64,000 nt of DNA from Microbacterium sp. H83 (GTDB lineage Bacteria > Actinomycetota > Actinomycetes > Actinomycetales > Microbacteriaceae), in assembly GCF_001650405.1 (NCBI RefSeq), contig NZ_LWCU01000045.1, positions 1 to 64,000 of the forward strand. The letters are read 5' to 3'. Of this stretch, positions 47,393 through 56,035 are shown piece by piece; within the stretch, counting starts at the first letter, position 1; each line of letters opens with the position of its first letter. Both the position numbers and the translations under genes were made by a program. Under the pieces are notes generated by a model. The model searched no databases. It was not told the DNA's origin and worked only from the letters and a program-made list of their open reading frames with translations.

Positions 47393-48880
47393 TCATCCGC
47401 CGAGCACGAGCTCTCCGGAGGCGAGCACGAGCCGCGGCGACGCGCCGATCAGCTCGTCCTCGGTGACCGAGAGGAGATCCCGGTCGAAGACGACGACATC
47501 GGCCGCGGCTCCGGCCACGAGCCCTCGACGGCCCCGATCGGACCCCAACGCGCCGCGCTCGTCGGTCCAGATCGAGATGACATCATCCCGCGGGACGGCT
47601 GCCCCATGCGGCCAGCGCTCGCTCGCCCCTTCGCGCCCCAGGACTCGGCCGGACGACGACAGGAGCGCCTCGGGCAGGCTCGGGTCGAAGAGGGGGAAGT
47701 CCGAGCCCGAAGCCACGGCGACTCCGGATCGGAGCAGCGCCGAGAGGTTCGCGAGACGATGCCGCTGCGACCCGTCCAGCCACCCCTCGACGGAGCTCGT
47801 GGTGTATCCGGGATACCGAAGGATCTGGGTGTAGTACTCCACGCCGAGACCGAGGTCCGCCAGACGCGCCACGTCGTCATCGTCGAGCATCGAGGCGTCC
47901 GAGACGGTGCACCCGCCAGGCAGCGGACCGCGATGCGCGGCGTAGATGTCGAGGCAGGCGCGGACAGCGGCGTCCCCGTCGGCGTTCAACGCCAGCCGGA
48001 AGCCCGCGTCGAGAATGCGCGCGGCCTCGCGCGCGAGAGCCCGTCGGTCGAACGACAGCCGTTCGTCTTCCGGATCGGAGCATCGGAGGTCGGCGGTCCC
48101 CTCGTCGAAGGAGCCGTCGGTCATGAGCTTGAACCCGTGGAACCGCGCACCGCCGTCCGGCCGGTCGTCGAGGGCTCCGGCCCAGTCGAGATCCGCCGGC
48201 TCCCGCACCGGCTGCGAGGCGAACGAGTACGAGAGCCGAAGCCGAGCCGATCTCGACAGCTCGTCGATGACCGGCAGCATCCCGAGGTGGTCATCGAACC
48301 CGATGTCCTTGACCGACGTCACGCCGCCCCGATGCATCCGCGCGGCGGCGGCCAGGAACGCCCGCTCGACGGCGGAGTCGTCGAGCGCCAGGCGCGCGTA
48401 GAGCGGCGCGAGTTGCTCGTTGGATGCGGGGTCGGGGTCGCCGAGCTGTGCGCGCGCCGCTGGGGTGAGCAGGATGCCGTCACGGTCGGCGCTCAGCAGC
48501 ACGGCGTCGCCGACTCCTTCGCCGCCGAAGGTCTCCCGCAGACGCGTCACCTGTGCGGCGGTGGCGTTGCGCAGGAACACGGCCCCCTCCGAAGCCGAGA
48601 TCAGGCGACCGATGTCGTCGTCGGAGACGTGGCGTGCGTCCGTGCCCGCCACTTCCAGGAGCTGCGACGTGAAGAACGTGTGGTCATCGTGGAACCCGGA
48701 GGTCACGAGCCCCGCGCCGGCGTCGTGCACGGCGGTCCCGTCGCCGATCCACGGGGCGGCCTCGTCCGCGCGCCGCCCGGTGGCCACGATCCGATCCCCC
48801 GCGACGGCGAGGAACCCGGGTCCGACATCTCCGGCACGCCGCCGGATGCTGTCGCCGACGATCACATGGTCCGCGATCAC
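47393..48880 (-). CDS. YtcJ-like amidohydrolase
   Basis: 495 residues, amidohydrolase superfamily. The N-terminal composite beta-domain starts VIADHVIVGDSIRR. SGFHDDHTFF carries the first His pair. VTSVKDIGFDDHLGML, RFHGFKLMTDGSFDEGTADL (carboxylated-Lys region) and LALNADGDAAVRA complete the YtcJ layout, and the terminal Asp is in VAVASGSDFPLFDP. Related enzymes hydrolyse N-formyl or N-acyl bonds and imides. The GTG at 48880 overlaps the transporter stop. Its place in the frl-like operon suggests deacylation of the substrate. Confidence 0.88.
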   Translation of the reverse strand: MIADHVIVGDSIRRRAGDVGPGFLAVAGDRIVATGRRADEAAPWIGDGTAVHDAGAGLVTSGFHDDHTFFTSQLLEVAGTDARHVSDDDIGRLISASEGAVFLRNATAAQVTRLRETFGGEGVGDAVLLSADRDGILLTPAARAQLGDPDPASNEQLAPLYARLALDDSAVERAFLAAAARMHRGGVTSVKDIGFDDHLGMLPVIDELSRSARLRLSYSFASQPVREPADLDWAGALDDRPDGGARFHGFKLMTDGSFDEGTADLRCSDPEDERLSFDRRALAREAARILDAGFRLALNADGDAAVRACLDIYAAHRGPLPGGCTVSDASMLDDDDVARLADLGLGVEYYTQILRYPGYTTSSVEGWLDGSQRHRLANLSALLRSGVAVASGSDFPLFDPSLPEALLSSSGRVLGREGASERWPHGAAVPRDDVISIWTDERGALGSDRGRRGLVAGAAADVVVFDRDLLSVTEDELIGASPRLVLASGELVLGG

Positions 48881-50349
48881 GCCGTGATCCCGAAGACACC
48901 CACCAGTGCGAAGCCGACGACGGCGACGACCGCGGCGATGATCTGATAGGGCAGGTTGGTGATCCAGTGGCGGTACAGCGGGACGCGAGTCGCGCTGGAC
49001 GTGAGAAGCCCCACGTCCGACGAGATCGCCGCCGCGACGCCGAACGTCCCCGCCGACAGCAGAGCAGCCACCGTCGCGGGGACGCTCGCCCCGGTCTGCC
49101 CCGCCAGCTGCACCAGCACCGGCACGAGCAGGATGTACAGCGACCAGTTCAGGGTGACCAGCATCTCCGTGAGACCGAACACGAGGAAGATGATCAGCGG
49201 CAGCCACTGGGGTGCGAGCACGCCCGAGACGTTGTCGATCACGAAGTCCGTGAACCCCAGCGTGGAGATGCCGTGCACGAGCACGAAGGCCAGCGCCATG
49301 AGCAGCACCAGCGAGAAGATGTCCTTCATCCCGTCGATCACCGCGTCGACATACGCGGCGATGGTCGTGAACCGCTGCGCGACGAGAAGCACCCCGGTCA
49401 CGAGGATCGCCAGGATGAAACCGAGCTGGATCTGACCGAACACCAGCGTCGTGACGATGACGACGGCGATCGGCACGAGGAAATTGAGGAAGTGCGGGAG
49501 GGAACCCGTGTCTTCGGCCTCTTCGACCTCGTCGCTCTGCGCAGCCGCGGCGAACTCGGCACGCATCGGTCCGATGATCGGGAGGATCCGGGCCGAGAGC
49601 AGGATGCCGATGACGACCGCCGCCATCGAGTAGAAGAGGAACGGGATGACGTCCAGATATGCGCCCAGCTGATCCGCTCCATAGCCGGCCGCGACAAGGA
49701 GTCCGGCGATGAGCGCCGACGTCGATCCGATGGGATTGAGAGTCGTGCCGGGCTCACCCGTCGATCGGATGACGCCCGCGCTGAACGCCCGCGGCAGCCC
49801 ATAGCGGCGATTCAGCGGCGTGAGACTGACGCCGACTCCGGACGCGGAGAGGTAGCTGTCGTTAGAGAGCAGCAGACTCGAGACGGACGTGACGAGACCC
49901 GCCGCGCGCGGGCCGCGGGCGAGCCGGGAGGCGGCGCGGGCGAAAGACGCCGCGAGCCCCATCTTCTCGAACACTCCGAGCAGTCCGCCGATCGCAACGA
50001 GGAGGACGAGGAGCGAGACATTGTCGGGATCGGTGATCTGGCCGTACAGGGAATCCATCCACGCTGTCGGCGCCTCCGCTCGGTGGATCATCACGACGGC
50101 CAGCAGGCCGCTCCAGAAGAACCCTTCGACGACCCGATGCGTGACGAGGATGAATCCGAACAGCGTGACGGCCGGCAGGAGACTCCACCAGCCGTAGAAC
50201 GACTCCTCGCCTGATGGCGCCAAGAGCGACACCAGCGCGATCACGGCGAGCCCGGCGTATCCGGTCATCGTCCGGGCTCGGTGACTGAAGCGGCCGCTCG
50301 GCTGAGCGAGTGAAGCGGAGTCGACCTTCGATGCGGTCTGCTGCGTCAT
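48877..50349 (-). CDS. NhaC family-like transporter
   Basis: 490 residues with about 12 transmembrane helices. SLLPAVTLFGFILVTHRVVE, LLVLLVAIGGLLGVFEKMGL and SSLLLSNDSYLSASGVGVSL match the NhaC family, but the usual acidic cation-site motif (FFDDYANT-like) is replaced by LLSNDSYLSAS. It is therefore likelier to carry an organic solute with cations than to be a Na+/H+ antiporter. The overlap with the kinase gene (ATGA) and the amidohydrolase gene (GTGA) ties it to the operon. Confidence 0.85.
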   Translation of the reverse strand: MTQQTASKVDSASLAQPSGRFSHRARTMTGYAGLAVIALVSLLAPSGEESFYGWWSLLPAVTLFGFILVTHRVVEGFFWSGLLAVVMIHRAEAPTAWMDSLYGQITDPDNVSLLVLLVAIGGLLGVFEKMGLAASFARAASRLARGPRAAGLVTSVSSLLLSNDSYLSASGVGVSLTPLNRRYGLPRAFSAGVIRSTGEPGTTLNPIGSTSALIAGLLVAAGYGADQLGAYLDVIPFLFYSMAAVVIGILLSARILPIIGPMRAEFAAAAQSDEVEEAEDTGSLPHFLNFLVPIAVVIVTTLVFGQIQLGFILAILVTGVLLVAQRFTTIAAYVDAVIDGMKDIFSLVLLMALAFVLVHGISTLGFTDFVIDNVSGVLAPQWLPLIIFLVFGLTEMLVTLNWSLYILLVPVLVQLAGQTGASVPATVAALLSAGTFGVAAAISSDVGLLTSSATRVPLYRHWITNLPYQIIAAVVAVVGFALVGVFGITA

Positions 50350-51218
50350 TGCTGATACTCCTTCGGGTACCCGAATGCTCCCTCGATGGAGCATTGCTCT
50401 GCGGCGAAGCCCGCCGCGCGCATCATGGCCGCGCGCAGATGCTGCGCCTCGACCGGAGTCTCGCGACCCCACCCCGCTTCCAGGAGGGACAGCGAGAAGG
50501 CCGTGAGGAACGCATCGCCGGCGCCCATCGTGTCGACCGGGTCCACCTCGATCGCGGGAGCGCGGAGGAACGACTCACCGTCGAACAGCCCGGAGCCGTC
50601 CATGCCGCGGGTCACGAGGCAGAGCCGCGCTCCGCGCTCGTGCACCGACCGCGCGAACTCCTCCGCCTCGGTCCAGTCGAGGTCCGCGACGGAGAACGCC
50701 GCGAGGTCGACGAGCGGGGCGACCGCATCGAGATGATGCGACTCGCGGTGCTCGACGTCGTCGGAGAAGTCGTAGGACACCAGACGCGCGGCCGCACGCA
50801 CGGATGCCATGTGCGGCTCGAGCGCGGCATAGGCGCCGACGTGGACGAGGTCGAATCCGGCGAGGTACGCGAGGTCGTCATCGGTCGGCACGAACGGGCT
50901 GTCGAGCACGATTCCCCCGTCCCATTCGCCGAACACGCGGTCGCCGTCGACGACGCGGACGTCGCACCACCCGGTGGCGCCGGGCTTGACGACACATCGG
51001 CTGGTGTCGACACCGAGCTCCGTGAGCGCCATACGGATGTGCGTCGCGGCGTCGTCATCGCCCAGGACGCCGACGTAGGACGCCTGCGCGCCCAGCCTGG
51101 CGGCGAAGACGGCGAAGTTCACGCAGTTGCCGCCCGGGTAGAGCACGCCCCGATCCACGAAGCGGTCGACGACGTTGTCGCCGAGCCCCGCGACCCGGAG
51201 CCCGCTCATCTCCGGCAT
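50346..51218 (-). CDS. PfkB family kinase, FrlD-like (fructoselysine 6-kinase)
   Basis: 290 residues. Specific FrlD-like features: GLGDNVVDRF at the start, YPGGNCVNFAVFAARLG, GDRVFGEWDGGI, ARLVSYDFSDDVEHR and VDTMGAGDAFLTAFS. The catalytic base is Asp235 in GAGD. These blocks match E. coli FrlD in order and spacing, so phosphorylation of an Amadori compound at C6 is likely. ATG 51218 overlaps the deglycase stop (TGATG), translationally coupling the two. Confidence 0.88.
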   Translation of the reverse strand: MPEMSGLRVAGLGDNVVDRFVDRGVLYPGGNCVNFAVFAARLGAQASYVGVLGDDDAATHIRMALTELGVDTSRCVVKPGATGWCDVRVVDGDRVFGEWDGGIVLDSPFVPTDDDLAYLAGFDLVHVGAYAALEPHMASVRAAARLVSYDFSDDVEHRESHHLDAVAPLVDLAAFSVADLDWTEAEEFARSVHERGARLCLVTRGMDGSGLFDGESFLRAPAIEVDPVDTMGAGDAFLTAFSLSLLEAGWGRETPVEAQHLRAAMMRAAGFAAEQCSIEGAFGYPKEYQQ

Positions 51219-52228
51219 CAGTACTCGACCGTGCGGTAGTACCGGCGCGTCGTGAGCGCGTGACCGCGTGCAGCCTCGAGGTGCTTGCTGAACCGGATGG
51301 TGATCGCGTCGACGACGATCGGAGCGATCAGTCCGCGGAACTCGGGGCTGATGCCGTCCAGGGGGTACGCGCTCGTGTCGATCACGGTCGTCTCGTCGTT
51401 GTACGTGTCGGTGAACCGCTGCACGCGCTCCATGAGCGGGCGCGACTCGTCCTCGCCCACGAAGAGGAGGACGCTCGTGTCCTTCTCGATGAGCTCGAGC
51501 GATCCGTGGAAGAACTCGGCGCCGTGCACGCGAGTGGTCCGCAGCCACTGCATCTCCTCGAGGATGCACATCGAGTAGTTGTACGTGAATCCCCACAGAT
51601 TGCCCGCCCCGACGAGGAAATGATAATCGGTGTCCGCGTGCCGCTTCGCGAAGGCGGCGGCCTGAGGGTCAGCCTGCTCCTGCACCGCGGTGAGGACGCC
51701 GGTGAGGTCGGCGAGCTCGTCTGCGAGGCGGGGATACGCGTCGAACTCACCGCGTCGGTGCAGCAGCGCGGTGGTCAGGAGCAGGAGCTGGATGTCGACG
51801 GACTCGCCGGCGGTCTCGTCGTCGGCCCAGTTGACGACGATGTGATCCGCTGCCGCGATGGGGCTGTCCGCGTAGCCGGTGAGCGCGATGGTCGTGACGC
51901 CCTTCGCCTTGCAGTACTCGAGCGCGGCGACCGTCTCCTTCGTCGTCCCGGAGAGCGAGGAGAAGACGGCGAGGGAGCGCTCGGTGAGGCGCGGATCGCC
52001 GGCCGTCACGAGCTCGGCCGCGATGACGGAGCGCACAGCGAGGGTGGACGACCGCGTGATCAGGTGCTCATAGGGCCACATCGCGGCGTACGATCCCCCG
52101 GATCCGATCAGGAACAGGTTGTCGTAGCCCGCCTCCGTCGCGGCGTCGGCGATCCGCTCGATGTCCGCACGGCGGGCGCCGGCTCCCCCGACGACCGAGG
52201 CGTAAGTGTCCGAATCGAATCCCAGCAT
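51218..52228 (-). CDS. SIS-domain phosphosugar deglycase, FrlB-like
   Basis: 336 residues, two SIS domains. LIGSGGSYAAMWPYEHLI and FSSLSGTTKETVAALEY bind the phosphosugar. MCILEEMQWL (Glu224 or 225) and EFFHGSLELIEKD (His241) align with the catalytic Glu and His of FraB/FrlB. The C-terminal GEDESRPLMERVQRF and RRYYRTVEY closely echo E. coli FrlB. It would split a 6-phosphorylated Amadori compound into glucose-6-phosphate and amine. The first gene of the operon, with a strong GGGAG ribosome site. Confidence 0.9.
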   Translation of the reverse strand: MLGFDSDTYASVVGGAGARRADIERIADAATEAGYDNLFLIGSGGSYAAMWPYEHLITRSSTLAVRSVIAAELVTAGDPRLTERSLAVFSSLSGTTKETVAALEYCKAKGVTTIALTGYADSPIAAADHIVVNWADDETAGESVDIQLLLLTTALLHRRGEFDAYPRLADELADLTGVLTAVQEQADPQAAAFAKRHADTDYHFLVGAGNLWGFTYNYSMCILEEMQWLRTTRVHGAEFFHGSLELIEKDTSVLLFVGEDESRPLMERVQRFTDTYNDETTVIDTSAYPLDGISPEFRGLIAPIVVDAITIRFSKHLEAARGHALTTRRYYRTVEY

Positions 52229-52242
52229 GTGTGTCTCCCATT

Positions 52243-52274
52243 TTGGTACCGGTACCAATTGGTACCGGTACCAA
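52243..52274. promoter_or_regulatory. Double palindromic operator of the frl-like operon
   Basis: Two abutting perfect 16-bp palindromes, TTGGTACCGGTACCAA, at 52243-52258 and 52259-52274. The even palindrome with central CG is the LacI-family type. They cover the predicted -10 and transcription start, giving a tight repression switch. Confidence 0.85.
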
Positions 52275-52301
52275 TCTGACACATGCTTCTCGCAGGCGCA
52301 A
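52273..52301 (-). promoter_or_regulatory. frl-like operon promoter
   Basis: TTGCGC (52296-52301), 17-nt spacer, CAGATT (52273-52278). The operator follows immediately, so RNA polymerase and repressor would compete. Confidence 0.55.
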
Positions 52302-52319
52302 CCTCAGAGAGACTGGCGG

Positions 52320-52793
52320 TCAGACCGTCCGACGCTGCAGCGTCCGGATGCCGTCTGCCACCGCGTCGTGGTCGTCGGCCGACGCGAGTCCTGACATCGT
52401 GGCGACGGCGACGACACCGACTCCTTCCACCCGGACCGGAACGGCCCCGCCGGCGACGGCATATGTGTCGTGGTCGAGCCAGCCGGGTTCATGCATGTCG
52501 CGGCCGCCGAGAGCGATCCGCAGCTCCAGCAGCGCCGTGCTCACCTCGAACCGCAGTGCCGTCGCGGCCTTCTTCGCGACCCAGACGTCGTTGTCGGCGG
52601 TCGCGCCCGGCAGGGACGCGTGGAACAGGACACCCGCGGCCGTGCGAACGTCGACCGCGACCGGATGCGCCGCCGCGAGGGCGCGCTCGGAGATCGCACG
52701 GCCGAGCTCCCACGCATCCGCGCGATCGAACCGCCGCAGCACGAGCGCCTCGTGCTCCTCCTCCAGCTGGTCGAGCCTCGCGTGATCACTCAT
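52320..52793 (-). CDS. UPF0303 / heme-degrading-domain-like protein
   Basis: 157 residues. The family pattern is FDRADAWELGRAISERALA, WVAKKAATALRFEVSTALLE, then YAVAGGAVPVRVEGVGVVA. Members resemble GlcG/HbpS and YjgB-like proteins, with heme binding shown for some; no substrate is certain. GGAG lies 6 nt before ATG 52793. Its stop is only 19 bp before the frl-like -35 element, and no terminator is seen, so read-through into the operon is possible. Confidence 0.85.
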   Translation of the reverse strand: MSDHARLDQLEEEHEALVLRRFDRADAWELGRAISERALAAAHPVAVDVRTAAGVLFHASLPGATADNDVWVAKKAATALRFEVSTALLELRIALGGRDMHEPGWLDHDTYAVAGGAVPVRVEGVGVVAVATMSGLASADDHDAVADGIRTLQRRTV

Positions 52794-52862
52794 CGTCATC
52801 TCCTGTCCTCGCGACGAACCGGCGGGGCGGTGTGCGGGCCACCGGTCATCCTCGCGTCCACG

Positions 52863-53996
52863 CTATGCCACCGATGCCGCTCCCCCGTCGAGCGAGGCGG
52901 CGAACGCGCGGAACCTCTCGGCCATGGCCCGGGGCTGCTCGGCGATCGTGAAGTGCCCGCCCCGCTCGAGGCGCTCGAACACCCGCAGGTCGCGGTAGAA
53001 GCCGCGCGCCAGCGCCTCGGGATAGTCGTGCTCGTGGCGCTGGATGAAGACGGCTGCGGGGACGGTGACCTGAGGGATCACATCCGGGGTATCGGCACCC
53101 TCGTAGTACGGGCGGAACGACGACGCGATGCTCTGCGTGACCCAGTAGATCATCGCCTCCGTCAGGATTCGGTCGCGAGAGATGGTCGTTTCGACCGACG
53201 CCGGGTCGCCATCGTCGGTGTCGGCCCATTCGGACAGCTTCTCGGCGATCCAGGCGAGGAGTCCAGCCGGCGAGTCGTTGAGCGCGGCTGCCAGCGTGTC
53301 CGGCCGCGCCCACTGCACGTGCCCGTACGAGCCGTTGGGGCCGTGCTCGGCGTCGAGCCGCGCGAAGAACGCATGCACCTCGGGATCGTCGCTCGCCGCG
53401 CGCTCCTCCGGGGTGCCGAAATGCGCGTGGGTGGCGACGATACCCGCCACATTCTCCGGATAGGACGCCGCGATGAGATCGCTGACGTTCGCGGAGACGT
53501 CCTCGCCGTAGGTGAGATAGCGGTCGTAGCCCAGCACCTCCGTCATGAGGCGGTGCATGGTGTCGGCGAAGCGCCGCTCGTTCGCGGGACCGTCGGCATA
53601 GGGCGCGGAGAAGGCGAAACCGGGAAGGCTCGCGACCACCACGTGGAAGTCGGGCAGCAGCGCCGCTGCATCGAGCTGCAGGGCGAACGAGTGGGGCCAC
53701 CCATGCATGATGAGGAGCGTCGGTGCCTCGCTGCGCTCCGAACGGAGATGGGCGAAGTGGACGTCGGCGCCGTCGATCTCGACGAGGAACTGCGGGAACT
53801 GCGCAAGCCATTCCTCGCGCTCGCGCCAGTCCCACTCGGACCACGTCGTGACCAGGTCGCGCAGCCACCCCGCGTTCATGCCCGACGGCATCCGACGAGG
53901 TGAATCGTCGAGGACGCGGGTGCGCCGGAGGCGGTCGCGCAGGTCCGCGAGCGTCTCGTCGGGGACGTGCAGCCGGAACGGTCGGATCTCGCTCAT
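52863..53996 (-). CDS. Epoxide hydrolase, alpha/beta-hydrolase fold
   Basis: 377 residues. The N-terminal cap typical of microsomal-type epoxide hydrolases (FRLHVPDETLADLRDRLRRT) precedes the core. LLIMHGWPHS supplies the oxyanion hole, the nucleophile Asp sits in RYLTYGEDVSANV, and the base His is in RGGHFTIAEQP. It adds water to an epoxide through a covalent intermediate. The start lies 6 nt after TACCGT. No pathway neighbours. Confidence 0.92.
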   Translation of the reverse strand: MSEIRPFRLHVPDETLADLRDRLRRTRVLDDSPRRMPSGMNAGWLRDLVTTWSEWDWREREEWLAQFPQFLVEIDGADVHFAHLRSERSEAPTLLIMHGWPHSFALQLDAAALLPDFHVVVASLPGFAFSAPYADGPANERRFADTMHRLMTEVLGYDRYLTYGEDVSANVSDLIAASYPENVAGIVATHAHFGTPEERAASDDPEVHAFFARLDAEHGPNGSYGHVQWARPDTLAAALNDSPAGLLAWIAEKLSEWADTDDGDPASVETTISRDRILTEAMIYWVTQSIASSFRPYYEGADTPDVIPQVTVPAAVFIQRHEHDYPEALARGFYRDLRVFERLERGGHFTIAEQPRAMAERFRAFAASLDGGAASVA

Positions 53997-54002
53997 GACG
54001 AG

Positions 54003-54008
54003 ACGGTA
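54003..54008 (-). promoter_or_regulatory. -10 hexamer TACCGT, 6 nt before the epoxide hydrolase ATG
   Basis: Identical hexamer to the one before the lipoprotein gene at 55262; placed for leaderless initiation. Confidence 0.55.
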
Positions 54009-54030
54009 CTGCGACCCTCCGACATCACGA

Positions 54031-54070
54031 GAAGCCCGGATCCCGCTTCTGCAGCGGGCTTCCGGGCTTC
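54031..54070 (-). terminator. tRNA-Tyr terminator
   Basis: A 10-bp outer stem (54031-54040 with 54061-54070) encloses a second 6-bp stem, 4 nt downstream of the tRNA. Confidence 0.75.
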
Positions 54071-54074
54071 TTCG

Positions 54075-54159
54075 TGGTGGCGAGTGAGGGATTCGAACCC
54101 CCGAAGTCTAAGACGGCTGATTTACAGTCAGATCCCTTTGGCCGCTTGGGTAACTCGCC
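54075..54159 (-). tRNA. tRNA-Tyr (GTA)
   Basis: Acceptor GGCGAGT pairs with ACTCGCC, the anticodon loop CTGTAAA gives GTA, a long variable arm (GTCTTAGACTTC region) marks the bacterial tyrosine class, and the 3' CCA is encoded (54075-54077). The T-arm GGGGG-TTCGAAT-CCCTC-type is intact. Confidence 0.96.
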
Positions 54160-54245
54160 AGAGCGCACCCGTCCGACTTCGACAGCCAACCGGGGGCACG
54201 AGAGTCAATCATACCCGCCGGAGGCAGGCACGAGAAATCGAGGCG

Positions 54246-55175
54246 TCAGCTGCCGAAGACGCCGCGATCGGCATCCGCCAGCGACTCGGGTGTGCGCAGC
54301 AGACCGCCCTCGGCCCGGCACGTCGCCGCCGCCACGTCCATGGCGCGGTCCAGGAGCTGCTGCCAGCTCGCCGCGTCCTCGGGGTCGCTCACGGCGAGCC
54401 CGGCGGCGACCGCTGCGAGCGTGGCATCGCCGGCGCCGACCGTGTCGACGACACGTCCCGGAAGCGCGGAGATGGGCGCGGTCACGACACCGGCATCCGA
54501 CTCCAGCGTCGCGCCCGCCGCGCCCGCGGTGGCCAGGACGGCTGCCACCCCGAGGCTGCGCAGGCGTGCGCGGAGCGCGTCGAGATCGCCGTCGTAGAGG
54601 AGCGCGGCGTCGTCGGCGCCGACCTTCACGATCGACGCCCGGTCGGCGACCCGCTCGAAGCCGCGCACGAACTCCTCACGATCGCTGAGCATGCCCGACC
54701 GGGGATTGGGGTCGAGCGCGAGGCGGGTCTCCCCCAGCGCCTCGATGAGCGCGTCGACCTCGGCAGGCACATCGAACGGGAAGCAGCTCACCGCGACGAG
54801 CCCCGCCGTGCGGATCGCGTCCACGGCCTCGCCGGAGTAGCGGATGCTGCGCCGCTGCGCCGCCTCGTTGAACAGGTACACGGGCTCGCCGTCGGAGCCG
54901 CGCTGCACGATCGCGCGCGACGAGCCGTGCGGCGCCACGCTGTCGATGAGTCGCACGTCGTGATCGGCGAGGTACTCGCGGATGTGAGCGCCGGCCTCGT
55001 CGTCGCCGACCATGGCGATGAGCGTGGTCGGGACCCCGAGCCTGCGGAGCCCCACCGCGACGTTCAGGGCGGCGCCGCCGACGAGCTCGCGCACGCCGCC
55101 GGCGTCTCGGATCTCGTCGATCAGCGCGTCTCCGATGACGACGGCTTCGGGGGCACGGGAGTGATCAGCGCTCAT
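54246..55175 (-). CDS. PfkB family carbohydrate kinase
   Basis: 309 residues. VGGAALNVAVGLRRLGVP is the substrate-binding region and [20 protein letters not shown] holds the anion hole and catalytic Asp. DPNPRSGML suits a fructokinase or related sugar kinase. It is not close to the FrlD-like kinase. TAGTGT ends 7 nt before the ATG. It stands alone beside the lipoprotein gene, so its sugar is unknown. Confidence 0.88.
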   Translation of the reverse strand: MSADHSRAPEAVVIGDALIDEIRDAGGVRELVGGAALNVAVGLRRLGVPTTLIAMVGDDEAGAHIREYLADHDVRLIDSVAPHGSSRAIVQRGSDGEPVYLFNEAAQRRSIRYSGEAVDAIRTAGLVAVSCFPFDVPAEVDALIEALGETRLALDPNPRSGMLSDREEFVRGFERVADRASIVKVGADDAALLYDGDLDALRARLRSLGVAAVLATAGAAGATLESDAGVVTAPISALPGRVVDTVGAGDATLAAVAAGLAVSDPEDAASWQQLLDRAMDVAAATCRAEGGLLRTPESLADADRGVFGS

Positions 55176-55182
55176 CCAGCCG

Positions 55183-55188
55183 ACACTA
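55183..55188 (-). promoter_or_regulatory. -10 hexamer TAGTGT, 7 nt before the PfkB kinase ATG
   Basis: Minus-strand hexamer placed for leaderless initiation. Confidence 0.55.
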
Positions 55189-55249
55189 CCGTTCCGACGC
55201 GATGCATGGTGGAGCGGTCAGCCTCCGTCGCCGGCGACGCGCCGAGCGC

Positions 55250-55255
55250 TACCGT
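55250..55255 (+). promoter_or_regulatory. -10 hexamer TACCGT, 6 nt before the lipoprotein ATG
   Basis: Plus-strand hexamer placed for leaderless initiation at 55262. Confidence 0.55.
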
Positions 55256-55261
55256 GTGCGC

Positions 55262-55858
55262 ATGGACACTCGTCGTCTCGCCGCAGCGGCTGCCACCATC
55301 GTGCTGATCGCGGTGCTCGCCGGCTGCTCGGGCTCCGCCCCCGACGGCGGCGGCGGATCGAGCGCCTCCGCCGAGCCGTCCGCGAGCGCGTCGCCCGAGG
55401 CGTCCTCGTCTCCGACCCCGTCCCCCACTCCGACGTCTCCGGCCGTCGCACTGCCCACCGACTGCCGCGCCATCCTCTCCGAGGACGTGCTGTCCCAGTT
55501 GGGCGAGACGCCCCTCAACGACGCGGCGATGGGACCGTCCGGCGTGGGCGACGACGGAACCCTGACCTGCATCTGGCGGGACCCCCGCGCCGACACGACC
55601 GGCCTCGTCACCACCATCGCGAGGATGAACCGCGGTCCGGCGCTCGACCTGCTCAACGGACTCGTCGCGACGGAGGGCTTCACCTGCTTCACGCCCGACG
55701 AGGGCACCCGCTGCGAGAAGACCTGGCCGAACCCGCAATACCCGGTCACCGACGGCCGCACGCTCTTCTGGCGCGACGACATCCTCATCGACACGGTGTA
55801 CTCGAACCTCGCCCCGACCGGCTACACGTCGAGCATCATCGCGCACCTGTTCGACTGA
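55262..55858 (+). CDS. Putative secreted lipoprotein
   Basis: 198 residues. A lipoprotein signal peptide (IVLIAVLAGCSGS, lipid-attached Cys about residue 22) is followed by a Ser/Pro/Ala-rich linker of about 40 residues and a folded domain with four Cys (TDCRAI, LTCIW, FTCFTP, TRCEKTW), suggesting two disulfides. It is exported and anchored to the outer leaflet of the membrane. Domain family not recognised. Confidence 0.82.
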   Translation: MDTRRLAAAAATIVLIAVLAGCSGSAPDGGGGSSASAEPSASASPEASSSPTPSPTPTSPAVALPTDCRAILSEDVLSQLGETPLNDAAMGPSGVGDDGTLTCIWRDPRADTTGLVTTIARMNRGPALDLLNGLVATEGFTCFTPDEGTRCEKTWPNPQYPVTDGRTLFWRDDILIDTVYSNLAPTGYTSSIIAHLFD

Positions 55859-55864
55859 CCCTCG

Positions 55865-55940
55865 CTCCCCTCGCGTGCTCTCCCCTCGCGTGCTCTCCCC
55901 TCGCATGCCCTCCCCTGGACGTGCTCTCCCCTCGCGTGCT
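55865..55940. repeat. Five tandem copies of a 15-bp unit
   Basis: CTCCCCTCGCGTGCT repeats five times, three copies identical, one with two changes and one with an inserted base. Confidence 0.85.
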
Positions 55941-56035
55941 CTTCGCTCGGGCACGGCTTCGGATGCCGTGGGGCGGCGCGCCGGCGCAGCATCCGATCCC
56001 CCGGCGTGTCGACGCCCGGATCCGACGCTGTGCTC

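Noticed and set aside
52320-52793. The UPF0303 gene as first gene of the frl-like operon
   Set aside because: It lies upstream of the operon promoter and operators; read-through is possible but membership is not shown.
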